Shown in pieces: positions 1-7,429 of a stretch of 20,255 nt of DNA (position 1 is the first letter of the stretch; each line of letters opens with the position of its first letter). A program made the position numbers and the translations under genes. Location of the stretch: the NCBI GenBank assembly GCA_910588235.1, contig CAJUOQ010000035.1:1-20255 (forward strand). The letters run 5' to 3'. The notes beneath the pieces are model-generated. The model was not told the DNA's origin and did no database searches. It saw only the letters and a program-made list of their open reading frames with translations. Origin of the DNA: an uncultured Atopostipes sp. GTDB taxonomy: Bacteria > Bacillota > Bacilli > Lactobacillales > Carnobacteriaceae_A.

Positions 1-124
1 TCTTTTTGTCTACCCATCTTTATTTGGCTTTCCGAGAAACATTATACACATAGCTTTTATCCACCCGGTTGCTATATTTTTTTGTGGGAGGGCTGTATAA
101 GATTAAGCGATATTTTTTATAAAA
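1..124. other. Left-edge region with no supported gene
   Basis: AT-rich sequence upstream of the nitroreductase promoter region. One forward frame is open from the left edge to a TAA at 98-100 and would encode a hydrophobic tail of about 32 residues. A minus-strand TATAAT (46-41) and a minus-strand ATG (17-15) are also present, but no ribosome binding site precedes that ATG. Either an upstream gene ends here or a divergent gene begins, and the sequence does not decide. I assign nothing. Confidence 0.3.
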
Positions 125-190
125 ACTTCTAATTCGAGATAAAAGTCTTGACTTCGAACTAAAAGGTCTATATAATCTCTAATTAGAGAC
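125..190 (+). promoter_or_regulatory. Nitroreductase promoter with three MhqR-like operator copies
   Basis: A near-consensus sigma-A promoter is visible: TTGACT at 148-153, a 17-bp spacer and TATAAT at 171-176. Three imperfect copies of a MarR-type palindrome overlie it. Compared with ATCTCGAATTCGAGAT, the MhqR operator of Bacillus subtilis as I recall it, the copies at 125-140, 145-160 and 175-190 match at about 13, 11 and 13 of 16 positions. The third contains a perfect 14-bp palindrome (176-189) covering the last base of the -10 and the likely start site. The centres are 20 and 30 bp apart, so all lie on similar helical faces. Repression by a MarR-family quinone sensor is inferred; no such regulator gene is in the window. 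Confidence 0.65.
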
Positions 191-227
191 AATTTTATAA
201 ATACAAACTATTAAAGGAGATTTTTTC

Positions 228-827
228 ATGTCAGCATTTTTAGATTTATTAGAAGATCGTCGTACAATTTACGCAGTAGGTAAAAACAGTGAATACTCAA
301 AAGAAGAAATTGAGGACACGATTCGTAAAGTAGTTAAACAAGTACCTTCTGCATTTAACAGCCAAACTTCACGTGTTGTTATATTATTTGATGACGCAAA
401 CACTAAATTCTGGGACCATATTTACGATGTACAAAAAGATGTACTTGAAGGTGAAATGTGGGACATGATGTCTGGTGTTATGATGGGTGCTAAAGAAGGA
501 ATCGGTACAGTTCTATTCTTTGAAGACCTCGATGCAGTAGAAGTAATGCCTGCACAAGGTATCCGTCAAGAAGCATACAAACAAAATAACAATGCGAATG
601 TTCAATACGCTGTTTGGTTAGCTCTCCGTGAAATGGACTTAGGCGGCAGCTTGCAACACTTCAACGTTGGTTATGAACATGGTTTCGATAAAGCAACAAA
701 AGAAATGTTCAACTTACCAGCTTCTTATGAAATGCTTGCACAAATGCCATTTGGTTCAATTGAACAAGAAGTTGACGAAAAAGATCACATTGATACAGAC
801 GTTCAAGTGAAAGTTTTTGAAAATTAA
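228..827 (+). CDS. Nitroreductase family protein (Frm2/MhqN-like)
   Basis: A 199-residue cytoplasmic flavoprotein of the small nitroreductase family, expected to bind FMN and use NAD(P)H to reduce nitro compounds or quinones. The N-terminal LLEDRRTIYAVG segment and the APSAFNSQTSR-type motif, here VPSAFNSQTSRVV at about residues 39-51, are the hallmark of the Frm2/Hbn1/MhqN branch. The length is normal for that branch. The ATG is preceded by AAAGGAGA at 213-220 with good spacing. The gene is monocistronic: its own promoter lies upstream and a strong hairpin terminator follows. MhqR-like operators over the promoter suggest induction by quinones or other electrophiles. The family call is firm. 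The exact substrate and the orthology to B. subtilis MhqN are inferred. Confidence 0.9.
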   Translation: MSAFLDLLEDRRTIYAVGKNSEYSKEEIEDTIRKVVKQVPSAFNSQTSRVVILFDDANTKFWDHIYDVQKDVLEGEMWDMMSGVMMGAKEGIGTVLFFEDLDAVEVMPAQGIRQEAYKQNNNANVQYAVWLALREMDLGGSLQHFNVGYEHGFDKATKEMFNLPASYEMLAQMPFGSIEQEVDEKDHIDTDVQVKVFEN

Positions 828-860
828 TAATAATCACTTCTTAAAATAATTCAACATAAA

Positions 861-901
861 AAGCAGACAGAAATTATCTTTTAATTTCTGTCTGCTTTTT
901 T
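861..901. terminator. Bidirectional terminator between the nitroreductase gene and bioY
   Basis: A 15-bp perfect stem (861-875 with 883-897) around a 7-base loop is followed by a T-run on the plus strand. A run of A before the stem gives a T-run on the minus strand. It therefore serves both convergent genes. Confidence 0.9.
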
Positions 902-923
902 TATTGGATAGAAGATAAAAAAA

Positions 924-1478
924 TCAAATGGCCGATATCTTTCGCTGAAGGATAGGATATAGTCGTTTGGCTACAGTGATTGCGAGCGTTAATTTTATAA
1001 TATCCCCTAGAATAAAAGGAAAAAAACCTGCGAATAAAACGCCCATAAAATTTAATTGACTCTCTAGATAAACATTTAATATGAAGGCCATATAAGTAAG
1101 ACCCATGCAGTAAGTAACGGCGGTATTGATGAAGCCAGCAATGACTAAGTTTCGTACTTTAAAACTCGAATGCTTGTTTAAGTATTTTGCTTGTAGATAA
1201 GTTGCAGGGATAAAAGCAAGCGCGAAACCAAAAGAAGGCAGTAAAACAGCTTGTAAACCACCCGTAAAGTTTGAAAAAATAGGAAAACCAATGAGTCCTA
1301 ACACTAAATAAAGAAGGGTAGTCATCACCGCATTCTTTGGGGTGAGCAAGTAACCAATCACTAACACCGCTAAGGTTTGTAAAGTAATCGGCACGGGGCC
1401 AATGGGTAGAGCAAGTTGCGAACAAATGATTAAAATACCAATCATAATAGCGATTAGGGTCATGTCTTTTGTCTTCAT
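924..1478 (-). CDS. bioY: Biotin ECF transporter S component BioY
   Basis: A 184-residue, very hydrophobic protein with about six membrane helices. It is the substrate-binding S component of an energy-coupling-factor transporter for biotin. The segment LPIGPVPITLQTLAVLVIGYLL near residues 24-45 is characteristic of BioY, and the length is normal. The EcfA and EcfT energising subunits are not encoded nearby, as is usual for group II ECF systems where they are shared. The ATG has an AGGAGC ribosome binding site (plus-strand 1485-1490) six bases upstream. The gene stands alone and converges on the nitroreductase gene, sharing its terminator. No clear BirA operator was seen, so biotin control is undetermined. 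Confidence 0.93.
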   Translation of the reverse strand: MKTKDMTLIAIMIGILIICSQLALPIGPVPITLQTLAVLVIGYLLTPKNAVMTTLLYLVLGLIGFPIFSNFTGGLQAVLLPSFGFALAFIPATYLQAKYLNKHSSFKVRNLVIAGFINTAVTYCMGLTYMAFILNVYLESQLNFMGVLFAGFFPFILGDIIKLTLAITVAKRLYPILQRKISAI

Positions 1479-1497
1479 TTAAAAGCTCCTGTTTCCG

Positions 1498-1516
1498 TAT
1501 GATAATTCCATTATAC
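1498..1516 (-). promoter_or_regulatory. Probable bioY promoter -10 and small palindrome
   Basis: On the minus strand TATAAT (plus-strand 1510-1515) sits 32 bases before the bioY start codon. The -35 region is only T-rich. An imperfect palindrome, GTATgATAAT-TCC-ATTATAC in plus-strand reading, covers the -10 and could be an operator, although AT-rich palindromes arise easily by chance. Confidence 0.4.
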
Positions 1517-1578
1517 AGGAGGCTACAATAAATAAAAAAAATGTTCTATAAAAGAGTGAAAAAAAGGCTCTATCTTTT

Positions 1579-1606
1579 TTGCTATCTCAAAATATCATAG
1601 TACAAT
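1579..1606 (+). promoter_or_regulatory. Probable promoter of the yeiH-family gene
   Basis: TTGCTA at 1579-1584 and TACAAT at 1601-1606 are separated by 16 bp, just upstream of a GGGGAGGA ribosome binding site (1617-1624). The -35 matches the consensus only moderately. Confidence 0.5.
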
Positions 1607-1634
1607 GGAGAAGATAGGGGAGGATTAATTAACT

Positions 1635-2678
1635 ATGAATCAAACAAATAAAGAACAATTATCAAAATGGCAATGGTTGCCGGGAATCGGTTTTGCGTTC
1701 TTGATCGCAATCATTGCGAAAATGATCGAAAATATTTTACCGGTATCTTTTATTGGCGCATCTGTGATTGCCATCTTTTTAGGAATACTTATTAATTATT
1801 TTTACCCGGTAGAAGACACCACATTAAGCAGTGGGATTCAGTTCGCGTCAAAACGGATCCTAAAATTTGCGATTATTTTATTAGGCGCGAGTTTAAATAT
1901 TGCGACGATTTTAGAAGTAGGTAAAATTTCGTTAATCGTTATGATCTTCACGCTGCTTGCTGCTTTTGGAGGCGGCTATTTATTAGGCAAAGCTTTTGGG
2001 CTGGATTGGCGTTTGTCGAGTTTAATTTCATCGGGGACGGGCGTTTGTGGTGGCTCTGCCATTGCTGCAGTATCGCCTGTTATTGATGCCGAAGACCACC
2101 AAATTACTTACGCCATGTCTAGTACTTTTATTTTCGATATGTTTATGATTATCTTGTTTCCGTTAATGGGACAAAGCCTTAATATGTCGGATATGTCTTA
2201 TGGACTTTGGACGGGAACAGCTGTAAATGATACAAGCAGTGTAGTCGCTGCGGGTTATGCCTTTAGTGAAGCAGCTGGAGATTTTGCGACAATGGTTAAA
2301 CTTACTCGAACTTTAGCGATTATTCCGATCGTCATTATCTTTACGCTGATCCAAATGCGTCTCAATCGTAAACGAGCGGGCGTTACACCAGATGGTCACG
2401 TGAACATGAACCTTAAAGATGTTTTTCCTTGGTTTATTTTAGGATTTTTAGCGCTCGCTTTAATTAACAGTTTAGGATTTATTCCAGTAGCGGGGGCGCA
2501 ACTTTTAAAAGATATTAGTAAATTCCTAATGGTGGTCGCTCTAGCAGCCATTGGCTTAAAAACAGACCTTGGTAAAATGAAACAATCCGGACTCAAACCC
2601 ATGCTCCATGGCTTTATTATTTCAGTCCTTGTGATTGTTGTATCTTTAGCCGTTCAATATGCATTAGGTCTCATGTAA
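1635..2678 (+). CDS. yeiH: YeiH/UPF0324 family putative membrane transporter
   Basis: A 347-residue integral membrane protein with roughly ten hydrophobic helices. The conserved family block SSGTGVCGGSAIAAVSPVI (about residues 131-149) and LRSILKFAIILLGASLNI-like sequence near residues 72-90 place it in UPF0324 (YeiH family). The length matches the family. The substrate is not established for the family; in enterobacteria yeiH lies beside a LysR regulator gene, yeiE, and transport of small sulfur compounds or other anions has been discussed. No LysR gene lies beside this copy. The ATG follows GGGGAGGA with a slightly long spacer of ten bases. It has its own promoter and a hairpin terminator, so it is probably monocistronic. 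Confidence 0.88.
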   Translation: MNQTNKEQLSKWQWLPGIGFAFLIAIIAKMIENILPVSFIGASVIAIFLGILINYFYPVEDTTLSSGIQFASKRILKFAIILLGASLNIATILEVGKISLIVMIFTLLAAFGGGYLLGKAFGLDWRLSSLISSGTGVCGGSAIAAVSPVIDAEDHQITYAMSSTFIFDMFMIILFPLMGQSLNMSDMSYGLWTGTAVNDTSSVVAAGYAFSEAAGDFATMVKLTRTLAIIPIVIIFTLIQMRLNRKRAGVTPDGHVNMNLKDVFPWFILGFLALALINSLGFIPVAGAQLLKDISKFLMVVALAAIGLKTDLGKMKQSGLKPMLHGFIISVLVIVVSLAVQYALGLM

Positions 2679-2696
2679 AATTTAACTATCTCTAAA

Positions 2697-2737
2697 ACCT
2701 CTATGGTTGGATAAAACCCAACTTTAGAGGTATTTTT
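2697..2737 (+). terminator. Terminator of the yeiH-family gene
   Basis: The outer stem ACCTCTA (2697-2703) pairs with TAGAGGT (2725-2731) and the inner stem GTTGG (2706-2710) with CCAAC (2718-2722). A T-run interrupted once follows. Confidence 0.85.
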
Positions 2738-2746
2738 ATTTAATTA

Positions 2747-2775
2747 TTGATGTGGTAGAGTAAACAATAAATAAT
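2747..2775 (+). promoter_or_regulatory. Possible promoter of the two-component genes
   Basis: TTGATG (2747-2752), a 17-bp spacer and AATAAT (2770-2775) lie just ahead of the response regulator's ribosome binding site (AAGAGGAAG at 2780-2788). The -10 is weak, as expected for low constitutive expression of a sensor pair. Confidence 0.4.
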
Positions 2776-2796
2776 TCATTAAGAGGAAGAAATAAT

Positions 2797-3480
2797 ATGA
2801 AAATTTTAATTGTTGAAGACGATGTAGTCATTGCAAAGGCCTTAAAGAAGGAATTAGAAAAACATGAATACAAAACGACTTTAGTGGAAGATTTTGCACA
2901 GGTGATGGAAGTCTTTCAGAGCTTAAAACCTCATTTAGTGTTGATTGATATTAACCTCCCTTACCACAATGGTTATTATTGGTGTAGTCAAATTCGATCG
3001 CATTCGAGTGTACCAATTATCTTTATTTCTTCACTAACCGATAAAATGGACCAGTTGATGGCCATGCAGATGGGCGGCGACGATTATCTCCCCAAACCCA
3101 TTGATTTACAATTAACGGTGGCTAAAGTCCAAGCTTTATTACGACGCACTTATGATTTTGTAACGCCACAAAATAGCGAACGAGCCTTTTATAATGTCCA
3201 CTTAGATACTGAAAAAGCAGCAATCAATTATAAAAATCAGACCCTCTCATTAACCTTTACCGAACTTCAAATTATGACTTGCTTGTTTAAAAATGGCGAA
3301 GAATTTTCCTCGCGAGAAGAAATATTGGATGCTTGTTGGCAGAATGATCAGTTTATTGATGACAATACATTAGCGGTAAATATTTCTCGCTTACGTAAAA
3401 AATTAAAGTCAATAGGTCTTGCAGAATTGATCGAAACCAAGAAAAAGGTTGGATATCGTTTAACCAATGAGGGGGGATAA
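2797..3480 (+). CDS. BceR-like OmpR-family response regulator
   Basis: A 227-residue response regulator. The receiver domain (residues 1-115) has the acidic pocket E7-D8-D9, the phosphoacceptor D51 in LVLIDINLP, switch residues S78/S79 and the invariant K100 in the LPKP motif. The C-terminal winged-helix domain (about 130-225) ends with the OmpR/PhoB pattern VNISRLRKKL...ETKKKVGYRL. Adjacent BceS-, BceA- and BceB-like genes identify it as the regulator of a peptide-antibiotic sensing and detoxification module. It should bind as a dimer to the inverted repeat upstream of the ABC genes (4374-4393). Its stop codon lies just before the histidine kinase start, and the end of the gene supplies the kinase's ribosome binding site. 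Confidence 0.9.
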   Translation: MKILIVEDDVVIAKALKKELEKHEYKTTLVEDFAQVMEVFQSLKPHLVLIDINLPYHNGYYWCSQIRSHSSVPIIFISSLTDKMDQLMAMQMGGDDYLPKPIDLQLTVAKVQALLRRTYDFVTPQNSERAFYNVHLDTEKAAINYKNQTLSLTFTELQIMTCLFKNGEEFSSREEILDACWQNDQFIDDNTLAVNISRLRKKLKSIGLAELIETKKKVGYRLTNEGG

Positions 3481-3481
3481 A

Positions 3482-4375
3482 GTGTTTAAAGAATACCTTA
3501 AACAAAATAGAGGACCAATTGGCTTAGTCATCAGTACACTGCTTGTTTTCGCAATTGTTTTTCATTTATTTCAATTGGGTTGGAATATTTATTGGGTGAC
3601 AGCTGGTATTGTATTGTTTATTCTTTTGATTTATCTGGGCTATCAAGGCGTTCACTTTCAGAAAAGAAGGGAACTGAAGGAAGAGGTCAGCGAATTAACA
3701 GAAGCTTTAAATGATGAACGAAATAATAACTACATTATGCGTCAAGATATTGAGGAATATTTTTTGTTGTGGGTGCATCAGATTAAAACACCTATTACAG
3801 CGAGTTATTTATTACTCGATGAAGAACATTTTAAAAATAAAACCCTCTTACAACAAGAAGTTCTTAAAATCGAAAACTATGCCAATATGGCTTTGAATTA
3901 TTTAAAAGTACTCAATCCAGCGAATGATATGGATTTTCGTTATCTGACAGTCGATGAATTGATCAGTCCTTTGCTACGAAAATATCGGGTCCAATTTATT
4001 TTTTCGAATATTACACTTCATTATGAGAAAGAAATGGATACCATTTTGACGGAACCCAATTTAACCAGTTTAATGATCGAACAGCTTTTAAGCAATGCAC
4101 TAAAATATACCAACGCCGGGGATATTTGGATCTCTTTTGATGAAAAGAAGAACCAATTAACGATGAAAGATAACGGGATCGGTATTCGTGAAGAAGATTT
4201 ACCCAAAATATTCGACAAAGGTTATGCAGGAATGAATGGGCAATTGGAGACGAAATCAAGCGGCATTGGGCTTTATTTAGTCCAATTAATTTCAAAAAGA
4301 TTAAAACAACCAGTGAAAGTATCTTCAGAGATTGGAAAAGGAACTACCTTTATGATTCAGTTGTTTAATGAGTAA
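3482..4375 (+). CDS. BceS-like intramembrane-sensing histidine kinase
   Basis: A 297-residue kinase with two membrane helices (about 13-32 and 36-56) joined by only a few residues. It therefore has essentially no extracellular sensor domain, the hallmark of Bce-type kinases that read transporter activity. The dimerisation box WVHQIKTPI contains the phosphorylated histidine H99. The ATPase domain shows an N-box near LLSNALKYT, a G1 box DNGIGI and a G2 box SSGIGLYLV. I prefer the GTG at 3482 because GAGGGGGG lies just upstream at about 3470-3477. An in-frame ATG at 3467 would overlap the regulator gene, precede that site and add five residues. The stop codon is part of the operator-like repeat for the downstream transporter genes. 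Confidence 0.9.
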   Translation: MFKEYLKQNRGPIGLVISTLLVFAIVFHLFQLGWNIYWVTAGIVLFILLIYLGYQGVHFQKRRELKEEVSELTEALNDERNNNYIMRQDIEEYFLLWVHQIKTPITASYLLLDEEHFKNKTLLQQEVLKIENYANMALNYLKVLNPANDMDFRYLTVDELISPLLRKYRVQFIFSNITLHYEKEMDTILTEPNLTSLMIEQLLSNALKYTNAGDIWISFDEKKNQLTMKDNGIGIREEDLPKIFDKGYAGMNGQLETKSSGIGLYLVQLISKRLKQPVKVSSEIGKGTTFMIQLFNE

Positions 4376-4412
4376 CTTACAAAACTGTAAGTTTTATAGA
4401 GCACATTGTAAG
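4374..4412 (+). promoter_or_regulatory. BceR-type operator of the ABC transporter genes
   Basis: Two perfect 8-base arms, AACTTACA (4374-4381) and TGTAAGTT (4386-4393), flank a 4-base spacer. The core TTACA-N4-TGTAA fits the TNACA-N4-TGTAA pattern reported for BceR-like regulators of Firmicutes. A second TGTAAG half-site starts at 4407, exactly 21 bp (two turns) after the first right arm. A weak -10 candidate, TAAACT (4445-4450), lacks a recognisable -35, which is consistent with activator dependence. The operator begins within the stop codon of the kinase gene. Confidence 0.75.
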
Positions 4413-4479
4413 AATAGATAAAGGCAACGTTCAAAAAGATTCGATAAACTAGGTTTGTAAATTCAAAGGAGGAAATTGA

Positions 4480-5235
4480 ATGTTATTAGATGTCAAACAT
4501 GTTAAAAAAGTTTATCGAACACGAGGAACAAAAACGTTGGCTCTACGAGACGTCGACTTTGGTGTAAAAGAAAGTGAATTCGTAGCGATTATGGGGGAGT
4601 CGGGTTCTGGAAAATCAACGCTTCTTAATATCACAGCGACCTTCGACGAACCGACCGAAGGAAAAATTGAATTAAATGGACAAGATTTAAGTAAAATTCC
4701 TAGTGATGACATTGCCAAATTCCGTCGTGAAGAATTAGGGTTTGTTTTCCAAGATTTTAATGTTTTAGACACTTTCAATAATAAAGATAATATCTTACTG
4801 CCTCTTGTTTTATCGGATGTTTCACAAGATAAAATGGCAGAACGGATAAAAACAGTAAGTGCATTTTTAGGGATTGAGCACTTACTTGAAAAATATCCAT
4901 ATGAAATTTCAGGGGGACAAAGACAACGTGTGGCCATTGCTCGTGCATTGATTAATGAGCCGAAATTATTATTAGCCGATGAGCCGACAGGGAATTTGGA
5001 TTCCACAACATCCGCCCAAATATTGGATGTTTTGAGGAATGTTAATGAAGCAGGAAATACGATTATGATGGTGACCCATTCTTTAAAAGCCGCTTCAGAA
5101 GCTGATCGGGTACTGTTTATTAAAGATGGGAAGATTTTCCATGAAATTTATCGTGGTGGAGCCAAAAGCCAAGTGTTTCAAGAGCGAATTGCCGATAGTC
5201 TTTCAGTCCTCAATGACCGAGGTGAATCCGAATGA
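4480..5235 (+). CDS. BceA-like ABC transporter ATP-binding protein
   Basis: A 251-residue MacB/LolD-type ATPase. Walker A GESGSGKST is at 39-47, the Q-loop at Q91 in FVFQDFNVL, the signature SGGQRQRVAIARAL from residue 144, Walker B LLLADEP with D167 and E168, a D-loop near D174, and the switch histidine in MMVTHS. It should power the downstream BceB-like permease. Such pairs free cell-wall precursors from bound antimicrobial peptides and signal flux to the BceS-like kinase. AAAGGAGG at 4465-4472 precedes the ATG. It overlaps the permease start by ATGA, showing translational coupling. The likely inducer (bacitracin, a lantibiotic or another peptide) cannot be read from the sequence. Confidence 0.93.
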   Translation: MLLDVKHVKKVYRTRGTKTLALRDVDFGVKESEFVAIMGESGSGKSTLLNITATFDEPTEGKIELNGQDLSKIPSDDIAKFRREELGFVFQDFNVLDTFNNKDNILLPLVLSDVSQDKMAERIKTVSAFLGIEHLLEKYPYEISGGQRQRVAIARALINEPKLLLADEPTGNLDSTTSAQILDVLRNVNEAGNTIMMVTHSLKAASEADRVLFIKDGKIFHEIYRGGAKSQVFQERIADSLSVLNDRGESE

Positions 5236-7241
5236 AATTCTCTATCTTAAACAAAGTGGCTTTTAGAAGTATCCTTTCGCATAAACGACTTTATTTTCCA
5301 TTTTTACTAGCTGTTTCATTATTGTTTTCTTTGGAATATATTCTATTATCGCTCCTGCAAAATGATTATGTGAATGAATTCCATCCGGACCTCTCCATTA
5401 TTATTGGCATGGGTGTCTTCTTTTCAACCTTGTTGATTGTCATTATTACTTTGTATACCAGTAATTTTATTCAAAGTAATCAGACGAAAGAATTTGGATT
5501 ATATACCGTCTTAGGTCTTGAGAAAAAGCATATTCGTTTGATCACACTTATTCAAACTTTCTTTAACTGGGTAGTGACTTCGGTCTTGTGTGTTGTTCTG
5601 GGTTATTTAGTGGGAAGCTTAATGTTTGTTGGTTTGAACCGACTGATGCAAGATACTGGAGCGGGACTGATGAATTATCCGTTTCAAATAGAAACGGCCT
5701 TAGGCACTGCCGTAGTTTTACTAGGAACTTTCTTTGTCAGTTTTATGATTCATGCGTTTAAAATTGCGCGACTCAACCCGATCGAATTACTCCGCAGTGC
5801 TCACGAAGGCCAAGGAGACCCAAAAGGGCGTTGGTGGTTGATGATTTTAGGATTGATGAGTCTAAGTGGTGGCTATTATATTGCGTTAACAACAAATGAT
5901 GTCCTTGGCTCTTTACAAAATATTTTTATCGCGATCTTTTTAGTGATTATTGGTACGTACCTTTTGTTTCTTTCACTGACTATTTTCATATTGAAAGCTT
6001 TACGGAAGAATAAAAACATTTACTATAAACCCAATAATTTCTTATCTATTTCTGGCATGCTACATCGAATGAATAATAATGCGGTTAGTTTAGCGAGTAT
6101 TGCTATTTTAAGTAGTGGCGTTATTTTAGTAATGGGACTTACTTTATCTCTTTTCCGAACAATGGAATCTCAAATTCAAGGAACCATGCCGTATGATTAT
6201 GAACTTAGAACGGTAAGTGCTCAAAGTTATGAAAATGATCCTTCTGAAAATGAAGAGATTTTGGATCAAGTCATCACCGAAGCTAAAAATCATGGAGAGA
6301 TTTCAGAGGATAATATTCGAACAACTCTGTCAGTCGGTGGTTATTTAGATGGGAGAAAACTGACCCCTTTGCCGGCAAATAATACGCCCGAATTTGAAGA
6401 GTTAAGCGCAGCCGGACAACCGCTTTATATTATTGTAGAAACTATCGATGCTTACAATCATTATATGCAGCAGTCCGAAGCAGTCGATGAAAACGAAGTG
6501 TTGATTGCGTCCAATTTATTAGACCTTGAAGATTTTCCGACATTAGAAATTAATGGAACGGAATATAATACAAAACCAGTGGCAGAAGATATTATTCCTT
6601 CAAACTATGGAGTAGAAGTATTATATATAGCTTTACCTAGTGAAGAAGAAGTAGAAGAAGTTCGTGAAAATCACCTGCTCTATAACACACGAGAAGAACG
6701 TTATGAGCCGTACTCATATACAACAAGTGCCACTTTCAATGTAGAGAACAATCTAGAAGAAGTGGATACATTCTTGCGCGAAGCTGGCGAAGAACAGACG
6801 TTAGCTGTAGAATCTCAAGAAGAGACCCGTCAATCGATGTACACCTTATACGGAGGCTTATTCTTTATTGGGATAGTTGTCAGTGCAGTATTGATTATAG
6901 GAACTGTTTTAATGCTTTACTTCAAACAAGTCTCAGAAGGTTTTGAAGATAAAGAAAACTTTAAGATTATGCGACAAGTTGGCTTACCTGAAGATTTAAT
7001 CCAAAAAACGATCCGCTCACAAATCGTATGGATTTTCTTGTTGCCTATTGCCGTGGCGGTTATTCATAATCTATTCGCTTCAAAAATTATTTATATACTC
7101 CTTGGCTTGTTTGGAACCAGAGATTTCACCATCTTTAGTACCAGTTACTTTGGCGTTTTAGTAGTTTTTGCGCTTGTTTATTTAATCTTTTATCGATTCA
7201 CCTCTCGCACTTACTACAATATTATTAACGAGTCAGAATAA
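5232..7241 (+). CDS. BceB-like ABC transporter permease (FtsX family)
   Basis: A 669-residue permease with the full Bce architecture. Seven hydrophobic helices lie in residues 20-310, a hydrophilic acidic external domain of about 220 residues spans roughly 312-535, and three helices follow in 539-660. FtsX/BceB features include NQTKEFGLYTVLGLEKKHI after helix 2 and FEDKENFKIMRQVGLPEDLI after helix 8. The external domain is the ligand-specificity region in this family and is typically the least conserved part. Length and layout are complete. The start codon overlaps the ATPase stop by four bases, and a strong terminator follows, closing the module. Confidence 0.92.
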   Translation: MKFSILNKVAFRSILSHKRLYFPFLLAVSLLFSLEYILLSLLQNDYVNEFHPDLSIIIGMGVFFSTLLIVIITLYTSNFIQSNQTKEFGLYTVLGLEKKHIRLITLIQTFFNWVVTSVLCVVLGYLVGSLMFVGLNRLMQDTGAGLMNYPFQIETALGTAVVLLGTFFVSFMIHAFKIARLNPIELLRSAHEGQGDPKGRWWLMILGLMSLSGGYYIALTTNDVLGSLQNIFIAIFLVIIGTYLLFLSLTIFILKALRKNKNIYYKPNNFLSISGMLHRMNNNAVSLASIAILSSGVILVMGLTLSLFRTMESQIQGTMPYDYELRTVSAQSYENDPSENEEILDQVITEAKNHGEISEDNIRTTLSVGGYLDGRKLTPLPANNTPEFEELSAAGQPLYIIVETIDAYNHYMQQSEAVDENEVLIASNLLDLEDFPTLEINGTEYNTKPVAEDIIPSNYGVEVLYIALPSEEEVEEVRENHLLYNTREERYEPYSYTTSATFNVENNLEEVDTFLREAGEEQTLAVESQEETRQSMYTLYGGLFFIGIVVSAVLIIGTVLMLYFKQVSEGFEDKENFKIMRQVGLPEDLIQKTIRSQIVWIFLLPIAVAVIHNLFASKIIYILLGLFGTRDFTIFSTSYFGVLVVFALVYLIFYRFTSRTYYNIINESE

Positions 7242-7261
7242 ATTAAAATGATAAATAGTAG

Positions 7262-7318
7262 AGAACACTTTTTACTAGATTTTGTCCTTTGAATCTATGA
7301 AGAAAGTGTTCTTTTTTA
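7262..7318 (+). terminator. Terminator of the Bce-type module
   Basis: The outer stem AGAACACTTT (7262-7271) pairs with AAAGTGTTCT (7303-7312). The inner stem TAGATT (7276-7281) pairs with AATCTA (7292-7297). A T-run follows at 7312-7317. Confidence 0.88.
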
Positions 7319-7347
7319 TTCGGCAGATTCCTCCTATTACATGAGGC

Positions 7348-7410
7348 TTGAAAATATATTTAGAAGACTTACAATAATAGATGAATATAAAATAATATTA
7401 TTCATCTATT
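7348..7410 (+). promoter_or_regulatory. tetR-ABC promoter with TetR-type operator
   Basis: TTGAAA (7348-7353), a 16-bp spacer and TACAAT (7370-7375) form a promoter. A perfect inverted repeat begins at its last -10 base: AATAGATGAATA (7376-7387, one base past the -10) and TATTCATCTATT (7399-7410), separated by 11 bp. The repeat covers the predicted start site and lies directly before the TetR gene. This is the layout expected for autorepression of the three-gene operon. Confidence 0.75.
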
Positions 7411-7429
7411 CATATAGGAGATGTTTTGA

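Noticed and set aside
1..69. Divergent minus-strand gene starting at an ATG at 17-15 with TATAAT at 46-41
   Set aside because: No ribosome binding site and only five codons are visible before the edge, so it cannot be supported.
61..92. Possible hairpin CCACCC...GTGGGAGGG
   Set aside because: Only four consecutive pairs form; the rest mismatch.
2..100. Forward open frame at the left edge encoding a hydrophobic 32-residue tail
   Set aside because: It is too short, begins outside the window and uses several rare codons (AGA, AGG, ATA). It could be chance in AT-rich DNA.
4512..5006. 164-codon open frame antisense to the BceA-like gene
   Set aside because: It is a mirror of the ATPase coding sequence, with no ribosome binding site and no recognisable protein features.
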